From Mesostigma viride (taxonomy: Eukaryota > Streptophyta > Mesostigmatophyceae > Mesostigmatales > Mesostigmataceae): 64,000 nt of DNA. Where the stretch lies: positions 106,765-170,764 of the forward strand of contig RPFO01001239.1 of assembly GCA_009746045.1 (NCBI GenBank), read 5' to 3'. Shown here in pieces: positions 42,782 through 53,419 of this stretch (position 1 is its first letter; every line of letters starts with the position of its first letter). Under the pieces are notes generated by a model. That model saw only the letters and a program-made list of their open reading frames with translations, was not told where the DNA came from and ran no database searches. A program made the position numbers and the translations under genes.

Positions 42782-45700
42782 GTAAGGGGCCAGGATCACG
42801 AGGGCTGCCTCCAAGCAAGGGTAAGGGGAGCATAAAGCATGCGTGAGACAGGATCACGAGGGCTGTCTCCAAGCAAGGGTAAGGGGAGCACAAAGCATGC
42901 GTGAGACAGGATCACGAGGGCTGTCTCCAAGCAAGGGTAAGGGGAGCATAAAGCATGCGTGAGACAGGATCACGAGGGCTGTCTCCAAGCAAGGGTAAGG
43001 GGAGCATAAAGCATGCGTGAGACAGGATCACGAGGGCTGTCTCCAAGCAAGGGTAAGGGGAGCATAAAGCATGCGTGAGACAGGATCACGAGGGCTGTCT
43101 CCAAGCAAGGGTAAGGGGAGCATAAAGCATGCGTGAGACAGGGTCACGAGGGCTGTCTCCAAGCAAGGGTCAGGGGAGCATAAAGCATGCGTGAGACAGG
43201 GTCACGAGGGCTGTCTCCAAGCAAGGGTCAGGGGAGCACAAAGCATGCGTGAGACAGGGTCACGAGGGCTGTCTCCAAGCAAGGGTAAGGGGAGCACAAA
43301 GCATGCGTGAGACAGGGTCACGAGGGCTGTCTCCAAGCAAGGGTAAGGGGAGCATAAAGCATGCGTGAGACAGGATCACGAGGGCTGTCTCCAAGCAAGG
43401 GTAAGGGGAGCATAAAGCATGCGTGAGACAGGGTCACGAGGGCTGTCTCCAAGCAAGGGTCAGGGGAGCACAAAGCATGCGTGAGACAGGGTCACGAGGG
43501 CTGTCTCCAAGCAAGGGTCAGGGGAGCATAAAGCATGCGTGAGACAGGATCACGAGGGCTGTCTCCAAGCAAGGGTAAGGGGAGCATAAAGCATGCGTGA
43601 GACAGGATCACGAGGGCTGTCTCCAAGCAAGGGTCAGGGGAGCATAAAGCATGCGTGAGACAGGATCACGAGGGCTGTCTCCAAGCAAGGGTCAGGGGAG
43701 CATAAAGCATGCGTGAGACAGGGTCACGAGGGCTGTCTCCAAGCAAGGGTAAGGGGAGCATAAAGCATGCGTGAGACAGGATCACGAGGGCTGTCTCCAA
43801 GCAAGGGTCAGGGGAGCACAAAGCATGCGTGAGACAGGATCACGAGGGCTGTCTCCAAGCAAGGGTAAGGGGAGCATAAAGCATGCGCGAGACAGGATCA
43901 CGAGGGCTGTCTCCAAGCAAGGGTAAGGGGAGCATAAAGCATGCGTGAGACAGGATCACGAGGGCTGTCTCCAAGCAAGGGTAAGGGGAGCACAAAGCAT
44001 GCGTGAGACAGGATCACGAGGGCTGCCTCCAAGCAAGGGTAAGGGGAGCATAAAGCATGCGTGAGACAGGATCACGAGGGCTGTCTCCAAGCAAGGGTAA
44101 GGGGAGCACAAAGCATGCGTGAGACAGGATCACGAGGGCTGTCTCCAAGCAAGGGTCAGGGGAGCACAAAGCATGCGTGAGACAGGATCACGAGGGCTGT
44201 CTCCAAGCAAGGGTAAGGGGAGCATAAAGCATGCGTGAGACAGGGTCACGAGGGCTGTCTCCAAGCAAGGGTAAGGGGAGCATAAAGCATGCGTGAGACA
44301 GGATCACGAGGGCTGTCTCCAAGCAAGGGTCAGGGGAGCATAAAGCATGCGTGAGACAGGATCACGAGGGCTGTCTCCAAGCAAGGGTCAGGGGAGCACA
44401 AAGCATGCGTGAGACAGGATCACGAGGGCTGTCTCCAAGCAAGGGTCAGGGGAGCATAAAGCATGCGTGAGACAGGGTCACGAGGGCTGTCTCCAAGCAA
44501 GGGTCAGGGGAGCATAAAGCATGCGTGAGACAGGATCACGAGGGCTGTCTCCAAGCAAGGGTAAGGGGAGCATAAAGCATGCGTGAGACAGGATCACGAG
44601 GGCTGTCTCCAAGCAAGGGTAAGGGGAGCATAAAGCATGCGTGAGACAGGATCACGAGGGCTGTCTCCAAGCAAGGGTAAGGGGAGCATAAAGCATGCGT
44701 GAGACAGGATCACGAGGGCTGTCTCCAAGCAAGGGTAAGGGGAGCATAAAGCATGCGTGAGACAGGGTCACGAGGGCTGTCTCCAAGCAAGGGTCAGGGG
44801 AGCACAAAGCATGCGTGAGACAGGATCACGAGGGCTGTCTCCAAGCAAGGGTAAGGGGAGCACAAAACATGCGTGAGACAGGATCACGAGGGCTGTCTCC
44901 AAGCAAGGGTCAGGGGAGCACAAAGCATGCGTGAGACAGGATCACGAGGGCTGTCTCCAAGCAAGGGTCAGGGGAGCATAAAGCATGCGTGAGACAGGAT
45001 CACGAGGGCTGTCTCCAAGCAAGGGTCAGGGGAGCACAAAGCATGCGTGAGACAGGGTCACGAGGGCTGTCTCCAAGCAAGGGTCAGGGGAGCACAAAGC
45101 ATGCGTGAGACAGGATCACGAGGGCTGTCTCCAAGCAAGGGTCAGGGGAGCACAAAGCATGCGTGAGACAGGATCACGAGGGCTGTCTCCAAGCAAGGGT
45201 CAGGGGAGCATAAAGCATGCGTGAGACAGGGTCACGAGGGCTGTCTCCAAGCAAGGGTAAGGGGAGCATAAAGCATGCGTGAGACAGGATCACGAGGGCT
45301 GTCTCCAAGCAAGGGTAAGGGGAGCACAAAGCATGCGTGAGACAGGGTCACGAGGGCTGTCTCCAAGCAAGGGTCAGGGGAGCACAAAGCATGCGTGAGA
45401 CAGGATCACGAGGGCTGTCTCCAAGCAAGGGTCAGGGGAGCATAAAGCATGCGTGAGACAGGATCACGAGGGCTGTCTCCAAGCAAGGGTCAGGGGAGCA
45501 TAAAGCATGCGTGAGACAGGGTCACGAGGGCTGTCTCCAAGCAAGGGTCAGGGGAGCACAAAGCATGCGTGAGACAGGATCACGAGGGCTGTCTCCAAGC
45601 AAGGGTCAGGGGAGCATAAAGCATGCGTGAGACAGGGTCACGAGGGCTGTCTCCAAGCAAGGGTAAGGGGAGCACAAAGCATGCGTGAGACAGGATCACG

Positions 45701-46468
45701 AGGGCTGCCTCCAAGCAAGGGTAAGGGGAGCACAAAGCATGCGTGAGACAGGATCACGAGGGCTGTCTCCAAGCAAGGGTCAGGGGAGCATAAAGCATGC
45801 GTGAGACAGGGTCACGAGGGCTGTCTCCAAGCAAGGGTAAGGGGAGCACAAAGCATGCGTGAGACAGGATCACGAGGGCTGCCTCCAAGCAAGGGTAAGG
45901 GGAGCATAAAGCATGCGTGAGACAGGATCACGAGGGCTGTCTCCAAGCAAGGGTCAGGGGAGCATAAAGCATGCGTGAGACAGGGTCACGAGGGCTGTCT
46001 CCAAGCAAGGGTAAGGGGAGCATAAAGCATGCGTGAGACAGGATCACGAGGGCTGTCTCCAAGCAAGGGTCAGGGGAGCATAAAGCATGCGTGAGACAGG
46101 GTCACGAGGGCTGTCTCCAAGCAAGGGTCAGGGGAGCATAAAGCATGCGTGAGACAGGATCACGAGGGCTGTCTCCAAGCAAGGGTAAGGGGAGCATAAA
46201 GCATGCGTGAGACAGGATCACGAGGGCTGTCTCCAAGCAAGGGTAAGGGGAGCATAAAGCATACGTGAGACAGGATCACGAGGGCTGTCTCCAAGCAAGG
46301 GTAAGGGGAGCATAAAGCATGCGTGAGACAGGATCACGAGGGCTGTCTCCAAGCAAGGGTAAGGGGAGCATAAAGCATGCGTGAGACAGGATCACGAGGG
46401 CTGTCTCCAAGCAAGGGTAAGGGGAGCATAAAGCATGCGTGAGACAGGATCACGAGGGCTGTCTCCAA
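42782..46468 (+). repeat. 58-bp tandem array (about 63 copies) starting at the exon 6 donor
   Basis: The first unit (42782-42823, 42 bp) begins with the exon 6 donor GTAAGG and lacks 16 bases. All following units are 58 bp with core GGATCACGAGGGCTGTCTCC. Units vary at three nearly two-state sites: GTAAGG/GTCAGG, CATAAAG/CACAAAG and GGATCAC/GGGTCAC. A rarer CTGCCTCC variant appears at 42804, 44022, 45704 and 45878, spaced by exact multiples of 58. Most units with GTAAGG resemble a 5' splice site. Confidence 0.97.
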
Positions 46469-46681
46469 GGGTGCGTAACTTGCGCTAATAAATATTTGTT
46501 CAGAAGAGTTACAGGGCGTGTTTGCAACCCTATACCTGAAGGGGTGCCCAGGAGCTTCTTGTACTGGTTTGTCCCTACTGTTTCAACTGTTATGTCCTGT
46601 ACGGCTTTATGTCCTGTACTGCTTTAACCCTGGTATGTCTTGTACTGCTTTATCCTGTTATTTCCTGTGCTGCTTTAGCTG

Positions 46682-46803
46682 AGTAGCTTTTATAGCTATT
46701 ACTGTTTGTCCGTCCACTCAAGGTTGACGCACATCCTGCGCAGGATGTGCGTCAACCTTGAGTTGCAACACAAAAAGTAATAGCTAAAAGCTATTCAACT
46801 TAA
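46682..46803. mobile_element. Hairpin element 1 (about 120-bp palindrome)
   Basis: Near-perfect palindrome centred on CCTGCGCAGG at 46739/46740 with arms of about 58 bp (AAGGTTGACGCACATCCTGC...). It is a close copy of the palindrome at 47034-47163. Probably a fold-back MITE. Confidence 0.82.
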
Positions 46804-47033
46804 AACCTTTGCGCGTGGGGCGAAATCTTTTTGCGGCTCCCTAACTAGGGCTCTAAGTCCGCATCGAATTACTAATTCGATATTAATCCCGGGCGGGTTT
46901 GATACCTACCCCGTGCGGCGATTCATTAGGCTCAGCCGGCGGTGCTCCGCTATTACGCCGGTTTTCCCCAAATAATCCCGCTTGGCACTGTCCGCACGAG
47001 GTTTCGAACCCGGGGCCTCACTTGCTCTAAGTT
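46804..47033. other. Spacer between two hairpins, with a B-box-like motif
   Basis: 230 bp, GC-rich. On the minus strand it contains GGGTTCGAAACC, matching the RNA polymerase III B box, but no well-spaced A box or tRNA fold. It may derive from a tRNA-related SINE. Confidence 0.35.
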
Positions 47034-47163
47034 CTAAGTTGAATAGCTTTTAGCTATTACTTTTTGTGCGTCCACTCAAGGTTGAGGCACATCCTGCGCA
47101 GGATGTGCGTCAACCTTGAGTGGACACACAAAAAGTAATAGCTATAAAAGCTATTCAACTTAA
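47034..47163. mobile_element. Hairpin element 2 (about 130-bp palindrome)
   Basis: Palindrome centred at 47097/47098 with ends TAAGTTGAATAGCTTTTAGC and GCTATTCAACTTA. Second copy of the fold-back element at 46682. Confidence 0.85.
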
Positions 47164-47267
47164 CCCTGTCATGTCCTGTGCTGCTTTATCCCTGTTATGT
47201 CCTGTACTGCTTCATCATTGTCATGTCCTGCTGAACCCCTGCAATGCGTCTCAAAGCTCTTTCTCGT

Positions 47268-47420
47268 AAAACTAGCCTTGCTTTGGTGCTCACAGGCTTG
47301 TAAGTTTTGCACTCGTGCCCTCACAGGCTTGTAAAACTTGCACTCGTGTGCTCACAAGCTTGTAAAACTTGCACTGGCGTGCTCACAAACTTGTAAAACT
47401 TGGGCTCGTGTGCTCACAGG
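47268..47420 (+). repeat. Four or five 31-35-bp repeats ending at the last splice acceptor
   Basis: Units of GTGCTCACAGGCTTGTAAAACTTGCACTC type run up to the final exon. The last unit supplies the acceptor GCTCACAG|GCC. Two earlier units keep CTCACAG and two have changed to CTCACAA. Confidence 0.85.
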
Positions 47421-47554
47421 CCCGGAGGAGAAAGCAGCCCGATTCCCGGGCAGGCGCTGCATCGCCAGACGGTCTATCTTCGAAACCTGCTGAGGAGGGT
47501 GGTTCCCAGGCTTCGGAGAGGCTCGAGGAAATTGGCTTGGCAGTTGCCCAGTAG
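47420..47554 (+). CDS. START/COQ10-like protein, exon 7 (C-terminus)
   Basis: Forty-four codons and a TAG, entering in phase 0 after GTGCTCACAG. It reads ARRRKQPDSRAGAASPDGLS and ends EEIGLAVAQ, a basic then acidic disordered tail. It follows naturally from the basic end of exon 6. It has no conserved domain, so support comes from phase, splice site, composition and the TGTAA signal 55 bp after the stop. Confidence 0.65.
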   Translation, partial: ARRRKQPDSRAGAASPDGLSSKPAEEGGSQASERLEEIGLAVAQ

Positions 47555-47608
47555 TAGTTTGTCTAAAGTTCACAAACCACTGTGGGACAGTTCTGTGCTC
47601 AGCCTAGC

Positions 47609-47613
47609 TGTAA
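47609..47613 (+). terminator. TGTAA polyadenylation signal of the START-like gene
   Basis: TGTAA is the usual chlorophyte polyadenylation signal. It lies 55 bp after the proposed stop codon at 47554. Short motif, so chance occurrence is possible. Confidence 0.45.
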
Positions 47614-47805
47614 CACCCAGCGCCCAGCTGCTGTGAAGTGCCCAGCTGAGATGGGCCAGCTGCGTTTATCGATTTGTTGTTGGGCAGGTCATCAAAACTA
47701 AAAAATTCTATTTGCGCTTAGTAGAGATGGCGTTTACTAGAGATGTTTTAGATGGCTTGCCGGAGTATTAAGTAATACAAAGGGTGACTCTGTCATCTGG
47801 AGGCA

Positions 47806-48048
47806 GATGGTTTGCAAGAATAGGTGGCAGGTAGTAATGAAGGAGACCACCCCCAACTCAGTGGGGGCTCCGCATCTGACCAAGTATGGCATTCACAGTG
47901 ATTCGGGCCGTGGTGCCCACAACCCCGTAACTAGGTCTAAGATAGCTAGCTCCATCCATCCCATCCCATCCCATCCCACTCCACTGTACTGAGGACTTAT
48001 GCTCACGTAACGCTGTTACGTGTTAATTAATTAATTAATTAATTAACC
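47806..48048 (+). mobile_element. LINE fragment 1, 3' end only (plus strand)
   Basis: Begins in the last codons of the LINE protein (NRWQVVMKETTPNSVGAP) and runs through the 3' UTR (GATTCGGGCCGTGGTGCCC, CTTATGCTCACGT) to a (TTAA)n tail at 48023-48048. Strong 5' truncation. Confidence 0.82.
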
Positions 48049-48193
48049 CGTGTTTTTTTTTAGAACGCGATATATTGCGTTGTGAGCTATTTATAGAACA
48101 CGTCATAACATCTAGGGAGATTTTGTTTTCATAGTCATGTGTATACTTTTCTGAAAGCCCATAAATCAAAGGATTTTTTGAGCTTCTCAGACC

Positions 48194-49585
48194 TGCAAAT
48201 TAATTAATTAATTAATTAATAGACACATGACTGCGTCACGTGAGCATAAGTCCTCAGTGGGAGGGGAACATGGAATGGGATGGAACGGATTAATTTATTA
48301 ATTAAGTAATAGACACGGATGGAACGGATTGTGTAAGCTATCTAGGTCCTAGTTACAGGGGTGTGGGCACCGCGGCCCGAATCCCTATGGAGCCCCCACA
48401 GACTTGGGGGTGGTCTCCTTCATCACTACTTGCCATCTATCCTTGCGTACCATCGGCCTCCATATTACAGACAAACCAGGAGGCTGCCCGGGCGTGAGCC
48501 CGTCGCGTCTAGTGTAGCACATGTCCATGCCGAGTCTATCACGAATTAAACGTCCACGGGTGGCGGCCCTGCCGCGCGCGGCCGGGGGCACGCCAGGTGA
48601 GGACATATTGCCCAGGCTGGGCGGGTTTGGTGCCAGCTAGTCTATCTGATGTGTCTACCTGATCTGTGCGGGCCAGGTGCCCGGCTAGGCCCAGGCGCCT
48701 GTGCCTAATAATGTGGGAAATATAGGGCAAATCAGCGTACGAATCCTCATTACTAATGTGCAAACCAAAGGGGATGTTAAGGGCCTTGCGCAGCATCTTG
48801 GTGACGGTGCCGTCGAGTCGTTGCTCCAGCTCCTGCGTCAGTGTCCAGGTCTCGGCGCCGTAGGTCAGGATCGTCAGAATGACGACCTTGAAGAGGTCAC
48901 GCTTGAAGATCCGGGGTAGGGCGGGGTTGCTCCACCAACTGCGGTGGTCATGGAGGTGCGCCCACGCCATGCCGATCCGTGTCGTCAGGTCGTCCTCGCA
49001 GTCGGGAAGCCAACTGCCGAGCAGCTTGAAGCGGCCTGAAGTAGGGTAGGGGACCTCGGTGTCGTCTAAGAGGCGGAGTGTGGGTGGGGGCCCTCAGTGC
49101 CATGCCGAGGGCCAGGGCCTCCGTTTTGGGGCTGATTTCTAGACCAACCGCCTGAGCCTCGAGCGCCAGGCAGTCCAGCCAAAGTTGGGCAGACTCCGGC
49201 TTCTCGATGAGCGTGATGTCGTCGGCATAAATGAGGTCAGCTAGTAAATTCTGCTTGTTAGTCGGCCCCCCTTCTCCAAGCTCGTTCGTGATCGCTAGGC
49301 CGGGGACACGGCCTGCAATGCTAGCAAAGCGAGCACGTGCCTGGCGCATAACATAATCCACTACAATAATAAACAGGTACGGCGACAGGACGCAACCCTG
49401 CCAGACGCCGTTCTGCAGTGGGCATGGCGGGGTAATGCCGTGTTGAGTGCGCACCGAAGTGGTCGACCCCTCATACAGCGTGCGGATGACGGTAATCAGG
49501 GGAGTGGGGACGCGAGCGCAAGCAAGTACAGCCCATAGAGCGTCCTAGAGGACAGAATCAAAAGCCTTGATGAAGTCGACCTACA
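48194..49585 (-). mobile_element. LINE fragment 2 with truncated reverse transcriptase (minus strand)
   Basis: Runs from 49585 down to a (TTAA)n tail at about 48194-48216. The 5' end is cut inside the reverse transcriptase, as usual for target-primed insertion. The 3' UTR matches fragments 1 and 3 and contains a short internal duplication with TTAATTTATTAATTAAG near 48290. Confidence 0.88.
48385..49585 (-). pseudogene. Non-LTR (LINE) reverse transcriptase, truncated
   Basis: Reading the minus strand: VDFIKAFDSVL (catalytic Asp block) with a stop right after, then GVWQGCVLSPYLFIIVVDYV and LLADLIYADDITLIEKPE, where YADD is the active-site box. Then follow the C-terminal markers LTYGAETWTLTQELEQRL and RRLGLAGHLAR, and after a frameshift RPMVRKDRWQVVMKETT. 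At least two frame breaks and one stop make it inactive. The endonuclease and ORF1 are absent. Confidence 0.92.
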
Positions 49586-49744
49586 AAATGCTAATTCATT
49601 AGAGAGATACACTGGTTTGAATACAGGGGGGTCTGACCATGACCCCGATTTGTTGACCCTATGTAGGTCACAAGTCATGTGCTCATTCACAAATGGTTCA
49701 TGAAAAAATATCTGGCTTCTTGCACGAGCTATGGTGTCAACCTT

Positions 49745-49912
49745 CCGCGCCATGACCGCGTATGGCATTCATAGCGATTCGGGCCGCGGTGCCCACACCC
49801 CTGTAACTAGGACCTAGATAGCTTACACCATCCATTCCATCCCATGTTCCCCTCCCACTGAGGACTTATGCTCACGTGACGCAGTCACGTGTCTATTTAT
49901 TAATTCATTAAC
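49745..49912 (+). mobile_element. LINE fragment 3, 3' UTR only (plus strand)
   Basis: From TATGGCATTCATAGCGATTC through CTTATGCTCACGTGACGCAG to a degenerate tail TATTTATTAATTCATTAA. Same family as fragments 1 and 2. Confidence 0.82.
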
Positions 49913-51339
49913 CCATAGTCCGTAAACTACCCGACAGGTCGGGTAGTTCGACTAACGGTCGAATTTCGCGCCGCGCCGTGAGCGCCGCGCCACTTGTGAC
50001 GGATGTCAGTGGTCCGGTGGGTCGGGGAACACTTAGGGACTGTCAGAAGGATCGATACACCTGCCCAGGAATAAGTAAATAGTTTGATCAAAGTATCTAC
50101 ATTTGTGGCAGAAATTAGATACTGACTAGACTAGATGTTGTGGAGTTTTACGGAATGAGTTTTCCGTCAAGGAATAATTAGTCCTTGTGTTAGCTGGTTT
50201 GCTACTTGGACAATTTTGTTGTGATTGGTCATAACTTGTGTAGACCACGTGGTGGACACGCAGTGAACACACATGGCGTGTGGCATGCACACTCTGCTAC
50301 TGTCCGCTAGCTCGTCATTTGTATATAATGATGTGACCATGTTCATTCGGGCTTTCTTACTATCTCGCACTGCTTCCAGCAGCTGGTCCTCTGGCCGAGG
50401 CCAACATTTTCGAGGATGAGCAAGTTTGCCGTATGATATTATAAGGAATAATTTTTTGTTATTCTGACAGGGACGAAGCCGATGCATAGGTTTGGGGGTA
50501 ATATTCGCCATAGCCTGGTAATTACAACGTGCATTGAGAATGTATCACGTGACTTTGGCGGGAAATTTTCGCTCGCGCGCGCGTAATGAGATATGGCTGC
50601 CAACATGCCGCTGTTACGAAATTTTTGCGTCTCACGGCTTGAAGCGGTTCAGAATGTTGCTCAGAATGACGATGCATAATTTTCGTATGTAGGTCAGGCA
50701 CGGCCAGATTTATAGGGTTGGGAAAATACAGGTAGGAAAATATAACTTTCCTGGTCGTCAGGTGAAGATGAGTCATAACTTATCATAGGTCGATTTTCTC
50801 CCTATGGCTGGGCAATCTGCGCCAGCCCGGGCATCCAGTTTGGGTAAGGGACGTCAGCTGCAGCGTTTGCTGAGAATGCGGACTAGTTTAGTAGCCATCT
50901 TTGCACGGAACATCGACCTGGTAGTCATGGCGGATCATGAAGTATGCGGCTATGGCGGCCTTTGCATGTAGAGCATCCGAGTATGTGTGAGATATGAGGG
51001 TCCCGGCCAGCGAAATACGGATAGGGCATGAACGAGCCAGGTACGACAACGTATTTGCGTGTTGTTTGCAGCGGAATACGTATCCCATGCATTATAAATG
51101 ACGATTTTATACATGCATATTTCAGCAAGTTCCATGCCTGTTGTAAAGAGTGGTATTAGCCCTGAAAGTGCCCAGTTTTTGGCATTTCTTTGGAGTACAC
51201 CACTCCGTCAGTGCAGGTAGGCAACGTGTTTGTATTCCAGCACTTTTGGCAGCCTTGGATAGCTAGTTGTTATAATGCATTATTGTGTTGCATGTCATAG
51301 ATAGCTGTTTACACGCACGTAACCCACACACATGTATTA
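49913..51339. other. No gene recognised
   Basis: Open frames are short and lack motifs or convincing splice sites. Confidence 0.4.
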
Positions 51340-51437
51340 ATAAATAAATAAATTAATTAATTAAAATTAATTGATTAATTAAAATTAATTAATTAATTAA
51401 TTAATTCATAGACACGTGACTGCGTCACACATGTATG
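51340..51437 (-). mobile_element. LINE 3' tail remnant with long (TTAA)n tract
   Basis: TTAATTAA repeats of about 65 bp followed by CATAGACACGTGACTGCGTCAC, the reverse complement of the LINE 3' end (GTGACGCAGTCACGTGTCTA). Confidence 0.7.
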
Positions 51438-51726
51438 AGCACGTTTTATTACGGGTAATGGCCTAATGGGTTATCTGGGTGGTCTGACCCAAGGAAACCA
51501 CCATTGGACTATCCAACTAAGTTGTCCAAAAGTGTTGGTATTGAGATTCCCTGCCCTCCCTGGGAAGTTAGGGGGGGGTAGACTTTTCCTTGGGGAAAAG
51601 AGATCGTCTTTTGGCCAACTTTGACTGGAACTATCATCCAAATGCTTTGATAAAGCCAAGGTATTATTGAATATTCTGAAAGCCCTTGAAGTGTAGATAC
51701 TCCTAGCATCTTGGTTGGGGGTATTG

Positions 51727-52397
51727 TTACGGCCCAGACCTTTGTATGGGCGTAACAATGCCTTCAATAAATAAGTCGAAAGTCATTTGTTATTCGTTTG
51801 GGACTTTCGATAACTCGCTTTCATAGTCCGCCGGAATATAGGACTCAATTCGGGAGTTATTTGGGAATTGGTCCTAAGTTCGGGACTTTGTGTGTTTATT
51901 TGGTACTTTGTGTGTTTCGGACCAGTTATTTTGGGCCTAGCCAGAAGTACGAGATCTTCTAGGGGCCGGGCCGGCCCTAGACGTCAGACAGAACCTATTG
52001 GGGCCTGACGGCAGTCTCTGGAAGATCGGCGCGCATGTCGGCGCGCCTGCACACCAACTTGCCAGCTTGGTAGCGCAGCTAGGTGAAATTGGTCTGAGGA
52101 CGATGGACTCGCTCTCTTTGGTTTGATGATTATAATGAAACGAGTGTTGACGACTCTCTCAGACCAAGGGGCACTAATCCGGATGTCAGTTGCCTCGATC
52201 ATGACATGCCGTGTTATATAGCTAGATTAATTAATCATGCTATAAGGCCTAGCTGAGGATAAACCGCGGCTCAGTTAGTCAATTTACTGCAATCTTTGCT
52301 TGCTGTCGCGGTACGCGGATACGCGGCTATGCTGTCTTATTAAACTGCACCTTATACTAGATTAGATCTTTCGCACTGTCCGGATCGGGATGTAACA
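51727..52397. mobile_element. Possible solo LTR
   Basis: Bounded by TGTTACGG at the left and TGTAACA at the right, a short terminal inverted pair typical of LTR ends; 671 bp, with AATAAATAA near the left end. No second copy and no clear target duplication are visible, so this is tentative. Confidence 0.3.
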
Positions 52398-53419
52398 CTG
52401 GATCGGAGGTAGTTCTAGAGGTTTTCCACCGGTGCTCGCGAAGAGCCCTTGTGCTTAAGTCGCAAGGTGCATTCTTAATAGCGCACTGAGGGCCTGCGCT
52501 GGGCCGGCCCAATATTTAGCGAGATAGAAAGCCGAGTTCGACCCGCCAGCCTGGGAAACTGGCCGTGGCGAACGGCGGCATCGTCTAGCTTAAAGGGCGG
52601 TCATAGTGTAGGGCTTAGAAGCATCCTGTCGACTGGGCACCGACGGGGAGATCGGCTCTGCACAACACAAGGAATCGGCGCCAAGCCAGGAAGGAAAGTC
52701 GGCTGCGCAACGCCAAGGTATGTTTTGTCATGCAGTATGTGGTAGTCGCTTAATTGCAGCCAACTGCCTTGCTCCGTCCCTCTTGCCTGCACGCGTAGGA
52801 GGCGATGTTATGTGTGCCCATCCTTGTTGTTTTGTTTGTGAATTGTCGTTTCTTGTGACGTGTTGTAAGCGTCCTGGCTGCGAAAGCCGAGGACGTCGTT
52901 AGGGTGGTTTCCGTGGCTTCGTCCTTGCGAAAAGGCGGGCAGTTATCACAGAGGCTACCCTCTTGTATGGAATTAGGAGCGCGAAGCTCGTGATTTCTGT
53001 GATAGTGATTAGATTAGAGCCAGTTGGCATTCCCCCCCCTGTGACAGGTCACACAGTAGAGGTAAAAAGGTTCCTTTCTCTTTTCTATCTCTGTCTGCTG
53101 GCAATAGACGACGTGTGTGATGATGGCTAATACTAATAATATACTACTATAATACTAGATATAATGAAGCACTTGGGGGTTGGGATAGTGATGTATCTAG
53201 GCAACTTTACTATGCTGTGGCACATGATAGAGGCACCACCTCAGGAGATTAGGACTCGCCCAATGCCTAGGGGCCGTAGCTGTGCACCCAATAGTGCGAC
53301 AGTAGAGAGCAGGACGGGGGACACACAGGCTGTCACAGTCACGTTCAGCCAACTCACTGTCAGCACCCCACCTAGGCAGCCACCTAGTTTCTAGAGGAGT
53401 ATAGTAATAATTATAGCCT
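52398..53419. other. No gene recognised
   Basis: No supported exon. The DNA just before 53420 is the left flank of the Ty3/gypsy element. Confidence 0.4.

Noticed and set aside
42782-46468. CRISPR-like array
   Set aside because: Units are head-to-tail with no unique spacers and no cas genes; it is a satellite in an intron of a eukaryotic gene. The same holds for the 37-bp and 64-bp arrays.
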